Origin: an uncultured Sphingomonadaceae bacterium
Lineage (GTDB): Bacteria; Pseudomonadota; Alphaproteobacteria; Sphingomonadales; Sphingomonadaceae
Reading direction: 5' to 3'
DNA length: 64,000 bases
Assembly: GCA_947499975.1 (NCBI GenBank)
Contig: CANMQE010000003.1
Coordinates: 186,001 to 250,000 of the forward strand
Shown here in pieces: positions 57,324 through 64,000 of the stretch. The translations under genes were made by a program, and so were the position numbers. The notes below the pieces were generated by a model. That model saw only the letters and a list, made by a program, of their open reading frames with translations. It searched no databases and had not been told where the DNA came from. How positions within the stretch are numbered: position 1 is the first letter of the stretch; each line of letters begins with the position of its first letter.

Positions 57324-57383
57324 GTCCGCTAACCACCCCATTTTAGACGTTCCAGCCTTGCGCGGATTTCTCCATTAGCGGAC
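57324..57383. repeat. long-spaced inverted repeat
   Basis: GTCCGCTAA (57324-57332) and TTAGCGGAC (57375-57383), perfect 9-bp arms separated by 42 bp. Related to the GTCCGC repeat at 56847. Confidence 0.45.
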
Positions 57384-57538
57384 CAAGGACGTTCTGGCGG
57401 GCGAGGGGTAGCTGCCCCTTGCCTACAACCCCGTTTCCGTGCGCTTTTCTACGGCATGAAACCACGATCCAGCCATCCGCCATTCGGTCCCAGTATTGGC
57501 CCCAACATCGGCCAACGTCGCACTACCTCAGTGAAAGG

Positions 57539-57630
57539 GTCACACTTCCAGCCCAAAAGGTCACACTTTGCCAGCCAGAGTCACACTTTCTCGTCGCAAG
57601 GTGACACTTCCACCGCCCGAAGTGACACAA
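57539..57630 (+). repeat. five phased GTSACACTT repeats
   Basis: GTCACACTT at 57539, 57560 and 57580; GTGACACTT at 57601; GTGACACAA at 57622. Start-to-start distances are 21, 20, 21 and 21 bp, two helical turns, so all five face the same side of the DNA. Iteron-like; likely a multi-site binding array. Confidence 0.7.
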
Positions 57631-57743
57631 TCGCGGTTTTCGACCCTGGACACTGTTCCATGTGTTCCACATTGGCGGATGATCGCTTGTTAAGACTTCC
57701 CCACCTACACCTTAACGCGGACCCCGGAAAAAACCCCGCGCCC

Positions 57744-57856
57744 CGAACGCGAGCGAAGCGAGTGCAAGGCCGAATGGCCGCCCGGACCGGCCTCGCAGGG
57801 AGGCGTAGCTGACCGGAGAGAACAGCCGGGAGGACGTTTCGGCGGAGGCCGAAACG
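57744..57856. repeat. structured dispersed repeat, copy 2
   Basis: Blocks CGAACGCG (57744), GCGTAGC (57803), GAGGACG (57830) and a closing perfect hairpin CGTTTCGGC-GGAG-GCCGAAACG (57835-57856), in the same order as copy 1 at 33967-34042 with about 36 bp of extra sequence between the first two blocks. Additional small stems (AGGCCGAATGGCC) lie inside. Confidence 0.5.
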
Positions 57857-57881
57857 CAAAACAAACAACTGTCACCCAAAG

Positions 57882-57951
57882 GACTCACCGATAAAGTCTT
57901 AACGCGCGAAACCGTTTGTTAACCTTTTTCAGTGAGAAATTGCGTGGTTAA
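57882..57951 (+). promoter_or_regulatory. ctrA promoter region with GANTC and TTAA sites
   Basis: GACTC at 57882-57886 is a CcrM methylation site. TTAA half-sites are at 57899, 57919 and 57948, within 110 bp of the ctrA start. In Caulobacter, ctrA transcription depends on GANTC methylation state and on CtrA binding at TTAA-containing sites. None of the pairs here has the canonical N7 spacing, so direct autoregulation is suggested but not proven. Confidence 0.45.
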
Positions 57952-58005
57952 TAACGGGCAACACCTCCTGACAGGAGGCCCGTGGGGACAAGAAGGGGTT
58001 TTACG

Positions 58006-58707
58006 ATGCGCGTTCTGCTGATTGAAGACGAACCGACAACCGCCAAGGCGATCGAGCTGATGCTCACGACCGAAGGGTTCAACGTTTATCAGACGGACCT
58101 GGGCGAGGAAGGCCTCGATCTGGGCAAGCTGTATGATTACGATATCATCCTGCTCGACCTCAACCTGCCCGACATGCACGGCTATGACGTGCTGAAGAAG
58201 CTGCGCGTCGCCAAGGTGCAGACGCCCGTTCTGATCCTTTCCGGCATTGCCGAGATGGACTCCAAGATCCGCTCCTTCGGCTTTGGCGCAGACGATTACG
58301 TGACCAAGCCCTTCCACCGCGACGAGCTGGTTGCCCGCATCCACGCCGTTGTGCGCCGCTCCAAGGGGCACAGCCAGTCGATCATCCGCACCGGCAAGCT
58401 GGCCGTGAACCTCGATGCGAAAACCGTCGAGGTCGACGGCGCCCGCGTTCACCTGACCGGCAAGGAATACGCGATGCTGGAGCTGCTCAGCTTGCGCAAG
58501 GGCACCACGCTGACGAAGGAAATGTTCCTGAACCACCTGTATGGCGGCATGGACGAGCCGGAACTGAAAATCATCGACGTGTTCATCTGCAAGCTGCGCA
58601 AGAAGCTTTCCAGCGCGTGCGGCGGCGAGAACTACATCGAGACGGTATGGGGCCGTGGCTACGTGCTGCGCGATCCCGATGCCATCGAGGAAACCGAAGC
58701 GGCCTGA
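58006..58707 (+). CDS. ctrA: cell-cycle response regulator CtrA
   Basis: 233 residues starting [20 protein letters not shown]: receiver domain with phospho-acceptor Asp in ILLDLNLPD (about residue 51) and Lys in DYVTKPF, then an OmpR-type winged helix ([32 protein letters not shown]). The [22 protein letters not shown] block is the CtrA recognition helix. Controls division, motility and envelope genes in alphaproteobacteria. ATG 58006 was chosen over an upstream in-frame start at 57982. Confidence 0.96.
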   Translation: MRVLLIEDEPTTAKAIELMLTTEGFNVYQTDLGEEGLDLGKLYDYDIILLDLNLPDMHGYDVLKKLRVAKVQTPVLILSGIAEMDSKIRSFGFGADDYVTKPFHRDELVARIHAVVRRSKGHSQSIIRTGKLAVNLDAKTVEVDGARVHLTGKEYAMLELLSLRKGTTLTKEMFLNHLYGGMDEPELKIIDVFICKLRKKLSSACGGENYIETVWGRGYVLRDPDAIEETEAA

Positions 58708-58754
58708 GGCCTGCCAGAGACCTGACGAACTCTCTCCTGGACGAGAGTATCAAG

Positions 58755-58786
58755 GCCCCGGAAGCGTCGCGCTTCCGGGGCTGGTT
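58755..58786 (+). terminator. hairpin after ctrA, possible terminator
   Basis: Perfect 10-bp GC stem (58755-58764 with 58772-58781) and a 7-base loop, but only TGGTTCG follows, so termination is uncertain. Confidence 0.45.
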
Positions 58787-58843
58787 CGTGGGGCCGTCGA
58801 AAATTGCTTTCCTAATTTTCGAAAGCGGGCGCATACAAGCGCG

Positions 58844-59959
58844 ATGAAAACGATTCCCTTGGGGATCAGGGTCTTGCTTTGCGCCCTGGCAATCCTGCTG
58901 GTGCCCGTTGCCGCCATGGCGCAGACAACTGCCCATGACGACGATATCGATTTCGTTCTCGACATGCTGCGCACCGATTACGCGGGCTGGGACACCAAGA
59001 CAGCCGACGGGAAAGAGGCAGAGTTCGAAAGCGCAGTCGCCCTCGCCCGCCAGCGAATCGCCGAGCATCCCGAAGCGCGAATGTGGGCCTTGGCCGCCAT
59101 GCTCGACTGGTTCGAGGATGATCATCTCAGCTTGCGCAGCAACATCGTTTCGCCGCCCAATCCCTGGGCTGACGAAGACGAGAACGGCACGTCGCGCAAT
59201 TTCACACCTGCGCCGGGCAATGAATTCGCCTTCCGCCGCCTGTCGGCAGACACGGTTCTGGTCCGCGTGCCCACATTCCATATCGAGTATCTGGAAGAGT
59301 TCGAGGCGCTGCTGGAAAAGCATCACGACACGATCACTTCGACGCCGAACCTGCTGATAGATCTGCGCGGCAACAATGGCGGATCGGACCGGATGTATTC
59401 GCGGCTGATGAGCTATCTCTACACCCGACCCATCTATCAGATCGGCGTGGAATTGCGCGATACGCCGCGCAATCTGGCGGCGCTGCAGGCCAATGTGGAC
59501 GACGGGGAATATCCGCCGGAGGTGCAGGAATTCGTGCAGAACGTGCTGGACCGGGCAGCAGCATCCGACAGTGATTTCGTGCCGCTGGCCGAAAGCGGCT
59601 TCGAGATCGTCACCTATCCGCAGGTGTATGATTATCCCCGGCGCGTCGGTATCCTGGCCGAAGGGGCGGGCTCATCGGGAGACCAGTTCGCCATCGATGC
59701 ACGCGCCAGCCGCAAGGTCACGCTGCTGGGCGGGCCGACGGCGGGTGTCATCGATTATTCCAACGTCCTGACGGCGCCCGCACCATCGGGCGATTTCGAA
59801 CTGGCCTGGCCGATGACCCGGTCCATGCGCCTGCCGGAAGAACCGTTCGACAATGTCGGCGTCCAGCCGGACGTGCCCTTCCCCGATGGCGGCCCAGATG
59901 GCAGCGTGAGCGACGAAATTGCCTGGGCGCAAGCCTGGCTGGAGCGGCAGGCGGACTAG
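58844..59959 (+). CDS. S41-like (C-terminal processing peptidase-fold) protein
   Basis: 371 residues with a signal peptide (ends AAMAQ, about 27). A helical N-terminal part is followed by the S41 core: LLIDLRGNNGGSDRMYSRL, then GILAEGAGSSGDQFAIDA (putative nucleophile Ser in the SSGD turn) and KVTLLGGPTAGVIDYSN. No PDZ domain is evident. Secreted or periplasmic; the substrate is unknown. Ends overlapping the convergent channel gene by 4 bp. Confidence 0.8.
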   Translation: MKTIPLGIRVLLCALAILLVPVAAMAQTTAHDDDIDFVLDMLRTDYAGWDTKTADGKEAEFESAVALARQRIAEHPEARMWALAAMLDWFEDDHLSLRSNIVSPPNPWADEDENGTSRNFTPAPGNEFAFRRLSADTVLVRVPTFHIEYLEEFEALLEKHHDTITSTPNLLIDLRGNNGGSDRMYSRLMSYLYTRPIYQIGVELRDTPRNLAALQANVDDGEYPPEVQEFVQNVLDRAAASDSDFVPLAESGFEIVTYPQVYDYPRRVGILAEGAGSSGDQFAIDARASRKVTLLGGPTAGVIDYSNVLTAPAPSGDFELAWPMTRSMRLPEEPFDNVGVQPDVPFPDGGPDGSVSDEIAWAQAWLERQAD

Positions 59960-61185
59960 CTCGCCTGCTCGCCAAGGCCCGATTTCAGCGCCTTCACGTC
60001 CAGCCCGCTCGGCTCCTGGAAGACGCGCAGGCCGAATTCGGGAAGAATGGCGATCAGGTGATCGAATATGTCGGCCTGGATACCTTCGAATACCGCCCAC
60101 TGGGTGGTGTCGGCAAAGCAGTAGATTTCCAGCGGAAGGCCCTGCGGCGTGGGATCAAGCTGGCGGACCATCAGGGTGAAACCTTTCTGGCTGATTGCCG
60201 GGTTGGCTTTCAGCCAGGCGATCACATAGGCGCGGAAGGTGCCGATATTGGTGATCCGCCGGGCGTTCACCGCGTTCGCATCGCCGCTCAGTTCCCGCGT
60301 GTTCCACTCGGCGAGTTCCTTGTCCTTGGCTTCCAGGTAATCGCCCAGCAGGCGGAAGCGGCGCAGATCGTCCACCTCCTCGGCGCTCAGGAAACGGACG
60401 GAGTTCTGGTCCAGCGAGAGCGAGCGCTTGATCCGTCTGCCGCCCGCCTCGTTCATGCCGCGCCAGTTCTTGTAGCTGTCGTTGATCAGCTTGTAGGTGG
60501 GGATGGTGGTGATCGTCTTGTCGAAATTCTGCACCTTCACCGTGTGCAGCGCGATATCGATCACGTCGCCATCGGCATCCATGGATGGCATCTCGATCCA
60601 GTCGCCCACGCGCAGCATGTCGTTGCTGGAAAGCTGGACCGAGGCGACCAGCGACAGGATCGTATCCTTGAACACCAGCAGCAGCACCGCTGCCATCGCG
60701 CCAAGGCCCGACAGAAGCAGCAGCGGCGATTGCTCTATCAGCGCGGCGATCGCCAGGATCGTGCCGGCGCAATAGACCACGATCTTCAGAACCTGGATGT
60801 AGCCCTTGATCGGCTTGTTCTTGGCGTGCGGCTGGCGGGTGTACAGTTCGTTGACGTAATCCAGCCCCTTGCTGATCGCCATCGCGATACTCAGCACCAC
60901 GCAGGCCAGCGCGATATTGCTCACCAGCACGCGCACCTGCGGATAGAGATACGGCACCAGGTTGATGCCGTTCGCGATGATCATCAGAGGGGCGACCGTG
61001 GCAAGCCGCGCAGCCGCACGATCCGCCGTGTTGGATCGGGTATCGAGGAACGGCGCGGCAAGGCCCAGCAGCACCTTCTTCAGCAGGAAGTTCACCACCA
61101 GCGCCAGCAGCGCCAGCGCCGCGAGACCGAGGGCGGATTGCGCCCACACCGGTTGCGCTTCGAAAAGTTGGATTGCCTGTTCCAT
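59956..61185 (-). CDS. YbdG-like mechanosensitive channel (MscS superfamily)
   Basis: 409 residues: five TM helices (about 15-190), pore and beta domain VFKDTILSLVASVQLSSNDMLRVGDWIEMPSMDADGDV and TVKVQNFDKTITTIPTYKLI, then the insert GMNEAGGRRIKRSLSLDQNSVRFLS typical of YbdG/MscM-type proteins. Contributes to osmotic downshock or stress sensing. Third MscS-family gene here. Confidence 0.9.
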   Translation of the reverse strand: MEQAIQLFEAQPVWAQSALGLAALALLALVVNFLLKKVLLGLAAPFLDTRSNTADRAAARLATVAPLMIIANGINLVPYLYPQVRVLVSNIALACVVLSIAMAISKGLDYVNELYTRQPHAKNKPIKGYIQVLKIVVYCAGTILAIAALIEQSPLLLLSGLGAMAAVLLLVFKDTILSLVASVQLSSNDMLRVGDWIEMPSMDADGDVIDIALHTVKVQNFDKTITTIPTYKLINDSYKNWRGMNEAGGRRIKRSLSLDQNSVRFLSAEEVDDLRRFRLLGDYLEAKDKELAEWNTRELSGDANAVNARRITNIGTFRAYVIAWLKANPAISQKGFTLMVRQLDPTPQGLPLEIYCFADTTQWAVFEGIQADIFDHLIAILPEFGLRVFQEPSGLDVKALKSGLGEQAS

Positions 61186-61305
61186 CTACCAGCGCGCCTA
61201 GCCGATGGGCGTTGGCGATCCAAGCCCGGTTGCGCGTTCGCCGGGGCGGGCGATATGGGTATCCGAACTGGACAAGCAGTGCCCTCGCGCTCTAGCGAGC
61301 CGCGC

Positions 61306-62007
61306 ATGACGGCACACAAGGACGGCGATCCCACCACACTCAACCGGCTCTACGGCCGCTCCATCGGCAAGGCCCTGCGCGCGCAGCAGCAGGACCTGGT
61401 CGACAATTTCCTGCCCAGGATCTCCGTGCCGGAAAACGGGCCGGTTACGGCGGAGCGATTGTTCGGGGAGGATTGCCCGCTGCATTTCGAAATCGGCTTC
61501 GGCGGGGGAGAGCACCTGGCCTACCGCGCCGATCTGCTGCCCAATCACGGCTTCATCGGGGCAGAGCCCTTCATTAACGGCGTGGCGCAGGCGCTGACGC
61601 ATATCCGCGATCAGAAGCTCGCCAATGTGCGCCTGCATGCAGGAGACGCGCTGGAAGTGCTGGCACGGGTGCCCGATGGCGCGCTGACGATGGCCTATCT
61701 TTTGCATCCCGATCCCTGGCCGAAGGCGCGCCATGCCAAGCGGCGCATGATGAACGACGGGCCGGTGCAGATGATTGCCGACAAGCTGAAACCGGGCGGG
61801 GAATTCCGCTTCGGCACCGATCACCCGGTATACGTGCGCCACGCCCTGATGGTGATGCAGCGCTTCACGGATGTTTTCGAATGGGTGGCCCAGGGTCCCG
61901 ACGATTTCCGCATCCGTCCCTCAGGCTGGAGCAAGACGCGCTACGAACACAAGGCGCGCACCAAGATGGGGCACGAGGTCTGGTATTTTCGCTATCGCCG
62001 CAAGTGA
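61306..62007 (+). CDS. trmB: tRNA (guanine-N7-)-methyltransferase
   Basis: 233 residues. SAM motif FEIGFGGGEHL and the TrmB hallmark HPDPWPKARHAKRRMM are present. Methylates G46 in tRNA variable loops. ATG 61306 gives the family start; an overlong frame from 60058 is a shadow of the channel gene. Confidence 0.96.
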   Translation: MTAHKDGDPTTLNRLYGRSIGKALRAQQQDLVDNFLPRISVPENGPVTAERLFGEDCPLHFEIGFGGGEHLAYRADLLPNHGFIGAEPFINGVAQALTHIRDQKLANVRLHAGDALEVLARVPDGALTMAYLLHPDPWPKARHAKRRMMNDGPVQMIADKLKPGGEFRFGTDHPVYVRHALMVMQRFTDVFEWVAQGPDDFRIRPSGWSKTRYEHKARTKMGHEVWYFRYRRK

Positions 62008-62055
62008 CGGGGAACCGCCCCTTGCGGAAGCGGCCCCGCCGTCAATTACCGGAAA

Positions 62056-62664
62056 TCAGAAGCGAACACCCACGCCAGCCACGACCTGATCGGTCGATGC
62101 ATCGCCCAGGCCGGCATCCGAAAGATCGCTGTACTGCGAACGGCGATATTCCAGACGTGCTTCCAGCGGACCTGGAAGCTGGACCTGCAGGCCGCCGCCG
62201 AAACGCAGTCCGTCGGTATTCTCTTCGAGTTCGGAAAGCGATCCCGCGCTCGTGAAGGCCCGCGTATCGAGCGAGGTGTAACCAATCTTGCCATATGCTG
62301 CGATGCCCGGCGTCAGGGCCACGCCTGCACGGGCTCCAACATAGTACTGGCCGCCGGTATCAAGACCGTCACGTGCGCCTGCAAAACTGGAGGGAAATTC
62401 AGTCGAGCTGTCGCTGGTGGATACCTCTCCCTCCACACCGACAAAAGCATTGCCGAGCGAAAGATCGTAGCCTGCCGTAATCCCGTAAACCGCGGAATCG
62501 GCATCGGCCGATACCGACCCGTCGCCGGAATCCACGGTCAGCCCTTCGTAACCGCCCAGCGCGCCGACGTACAAGCCGCCCGATGCGGCATTGCGATCCT
62601 GCGCCAGGGCGGGTGTTGCCGCCATTCCGGCGACGATTGCGACCATTGCGATTGTCTTTTTCAT
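62056..62664 (-). CDS. outer-membrane beta-barrel protein (OmpA/Omp25-like)
   Basis: 202 residues with signal peptide MKKTIAMVAIVAGMAATPALAQ. The mature part is alternating beta strands (GLYVGALGGYEG, GITAGYDLSLGNAFVGVEGEV, YYVGARAGVAL, LEARLEYRRSQY) ending in VVAGVGVRF with a C-terminal Phe, as expected for barrel assembly. An eight-stranded porin-like surface protein of the alphaproteobacterial Omp25/RopB type. Confidence 0.86.
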   Translation of the reverse strand: MKKTIAMVAIVAGMAATPALAQDRNAASGGLYVGALGGYEGLTVDSGDGSVSADADSAVYGITAGYDLSLGNAFVGVEGEVSTSDSSTEFPSSFAGARDGLDTGGQYYVGARAGVALTPGIAAYGKIGYTSLDTRAFTSAGSLSELEENTDGLRFGGGLQVQLPGPLEARLEYRRSQYSDLSDAGLGDASTDQVVAGVGVRF

Positions 62665-62844
62665 TGTCTGTCCTTTCACGTGCGCATTCGTGCACACGCC
62701 GCCAATCGATCAGCTTCACTTGCCCGCAAATGAACCGCAGAGAGGTAGGTTGCACAGACGCGACCAGTCGCCCCGCGCGTTCCACGTGACGAGGATGACT
62801 GGCAGCCCTGGTAAAAGAAACGGAGGCGCCGTTTTATCCGGCGA

Positions 62845-64000
62845 TCATCCCACCACTCCGGCGCTTGCCAGCACGGCCAGAGTCAACACGTCGGGCGCGA
62901 TCGAGGTCATCGGGGCGATCTGCACCGGCTTTTCCGAACCGATCAACATCGGCCCGATTACCGCATCGCCCGACAGTTCGCGCAGCAGCTTTGCCGAGAG
63001 GTTGGCGCTTTGCAGGCCAGGCAGGATCAGCACGTTGGCGGGGCCCGAAAGACGACTGAAGGGATACAGCGCCATGACCTTGGGATTGAGCGCGGCATCG
63101 GGTGCCATTTCGCCTTCGTATTCGAAATTGACGCTCTCGTCCGCGTCCAGGATCGCCACTGCCTCGCGGATATTGCCCAGCCACTGGCCCGACGGGTTGC
63201 CGAACGTGGAATAGGACATGAAGGCAACGCGCGGTTCGTGGCCCATGCGGGTGGCAACCGCGGCGGTTTCCTTGGCGATATGCGCCAGTTCCTTCGCTGT
63301 GGGGCGTTCGTTGATCGTGGTGTCGGCAAGGAAGGTGGTGTGGTTCTTGCCCAGCACCATGTGGATGCCGAAGGGCGTTGCGCCCTCCTTGGAATCCAGC
63401 ACCTTGGCGATGTCGCGGGCAGACTGGCTGAACGGGCGGGTAAGGCCGGTTATCATTCCGTCCCCCTTGTCCAGCGCCACCAGCAAGGCGGCGAACACGT
63501 TGCGTTCCTGGTTCACCATGCGGCGCACGTCCCGCTCGGTATAGCCGCGACGCTGCAGCCGTTCGTAGAGATACTCTACCATCGGCTCGATATGTTCGTA
63601 ATTGGCCGAATTGGCGATCTCGTAGCTTTCCGGATCGTCGACCTTCAGCTCTTCCAGCTTTTCCAGCACGCGTTCGGTCCGGCCCACAAGAATGGGCGTG
63701 CCGTAGCCGAAATCGCGGAACTGGATGGCGGCGCGAAGAGCCACGTCCTCTTCGGCTTCGGCAAACACCATGCGCTTTGGATTGGCCTTGGCATCCTCGT
63801 ACACGCGGGTCAGCGCGGCGGTGGTGGGATTGAGACGGCTGCGCAATTGCAGCGTGTATTCGTCGAAATCCTCGATCGGCTTCTGCGCGACGCCTGAATC
63901 CATCGCGGCCTTGGCGACGGCACAAGACACCCGCTCCATCAAGCGCGGATCGAAGGGTGCAGGAATGATGTATTCGCGGCCGAACTGCTGGTTCATGCCG
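62845..64000 (-). CDS. maeB: NADP-dependent malic enzyme, 3' part (cut by window end)
   Basis: The last 383 or so residues of a multidomain malic enzyme. The end of the NAD-binding domain (EYIIPAPFDPRLMERVSCAVAKAAMDSGVA) is followed by a complete phosphotransacetylase-like C-terminal domain (RMVFAEAEEDVALRAA, NHTTFLADTTINERPTAKEL, ANVLILPGLQSANLSAKLL). MaeB converts malate to pyruvate; the Pta-like domain is regulatory. Continues beyond the window. Confidence 0.95.
   Translation of the reverse strand, partial: GMNQQFGREYIIPAPFDPRLMERVSCAVAKAAMDSGVAQKPIEDFDEYTLQLRSRLNPTTAALTRVYEDAKANPKRMVFAEAEEDVALRAAIQFRDFGYGTPILVGRTERVLEKLEELKVDDPESYEIANSANYEHIEPMVEYLYERLQRRGYTERDVRRMVNQERNVFAALLVALDKGDGMITGLTRPFSQSARDIAKVLDSKEGATPFGIHMVLGKNHTTFLADTTINERPTAKELAHIAKETAAVATRMGHEPRVAFMSYSTFGNPSGQWLGNIREAVAILDADESVNFEYEGEMAPDAALNPKVMALYPFSRLSGPANVLILPGLQSANLSAKLLRELSGDAVIGPMLIGSEKPVQIAPMTSIAPDVLTLAVLASAGVVG

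Larger units (their letters stand above)
57300..58005. other. 706-bp gene-free region upstream of ctrA
   Basis: No credible coding frame. In order it holds the GTCCGCTAA/TTAGCGGAC inverted pair (57324-57383), five GTSACACTT-type repeats at 20-21-bp steps (57539-57630), structured repeat copy 2 (57744-57856), a GANTC site (57882-57886) and five TTAA sites (57689 to 57951). It is probably the ctrA control region plus accessory repeats. Confidence 0.6.

Noticed and set aside
57539..57630. CRISPR array
   Set aside because: The repeat unit is only 9 bp with 11-12-bp gaps, and no cas gene is present; repeats and spacers are far too short for CRISPR.
57456..57812. 118-codon coding frame over the phased repeats
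   Set aside because: No ribosome-binding site or domain; residues follow the repeat and hairpin structure rather than protein-like composition.
62008..62055. Bidirectional terminator between trmB and the barrel gene
   Set aside because: GACGG...CCGTC arms exist but the stem is interrupted and there is no T-tract on either strand.

Overview
The window looks like chromosomal DNA from an alphaproteobacterium of the order Sphingomonadales, most likely Erythrobacteraceae (Erythrobacter/Altererythrobacter-like). The grounds are high GC, a ctrA cell-cycle regulator with GANTC and TTAA sites upstream, a DUF4167 protein, a two-subunit CoA transferase, a type-A PutA, a CIRCE-controlled groESL operon and many genes coupled by ATGA overlaps. 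This placement rests on gene content only; no rRNA is present. About 64 protein-coding genes (two cut by the window edges), one tRNA-Leu, two gene remnants, several terminators and several unexplained repeat or palindrome arrays can be supported.

Layout. (1) 1-6.4 kb: a tightly packed plus-strand catabolic cluster (DHPON-hydrolase-like alpha/beta hydrolase, CYP199-like P450, MFS transporter, cupin, NAD-dependent epimerase/dehydrogenase, FAH-family enzyme) with an SDR remnant inside it. It is followed by a 610-bp non-coding stretch holding the N-terminal stub of a tyrosine recombinase and by tRNA-Leu(GAG), which together look like the scar of a genomic island. (2) 7-15 kb: zinc-ribbon protein, ftsE-ftsX-ydcF-plsC operon, an Nmad3-like protein, and putA. 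(3) 15-20.5 kb: an exported peptide/DUF2975/XRE operon behind a three-site operator array, small lipoproteins, rplJ-rplL, PAP2 phosphatase, PagL-like protein, cytochrome c. (4) 20.6-29.7 kb: MATE pump, groES-groEL, a DUF305-LVIVD fusion, a lipoprotein-like methyltransferase, a host-attachment-family protein, a beta-lactamase-fold protein and an acidic lipoprotein. (5) 29.9-44.5 kb: polA, an MscS channel, a CDC48-type AAA ATPase, scoA-scoB, GST, a GbsR/MarR-regulated membrane-protein operon with duplicated palindromes, MFS, DUF418 and metK. (6) 44.5-56.8 kb: lnt, DUF4167, hisS-prfA-prmC, ppa, an LtaS/sulfatase-like protein, a BON-MscS channel, lptB-rpoN. (7) 56.9-64 kb: an AT-richer orphan gene, a 700-bp gene-free stretch with a helically phased repeat array and a structured repeat, ctrA, an S41-like peptidase, a YbdG-like channel, trmB, an outer-membrane barrel and the 3' part of maeB.

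Most of the window is housekeeping (translation, envelope, stress, cell cycle). The parts most worth further attention are the catabolic cluster at the left end, the TATCG-N5-CAATAA array before the DUF2975/XRE operon, the twin ATTTCTG-N6-CAGAAAT palindromes around the GbsR-like regulator, the 20-21-bp-phased GTSACACTT array upstream of ctrA, and a dispersed structured repeat present at about 34.0 and 57.8 kb.
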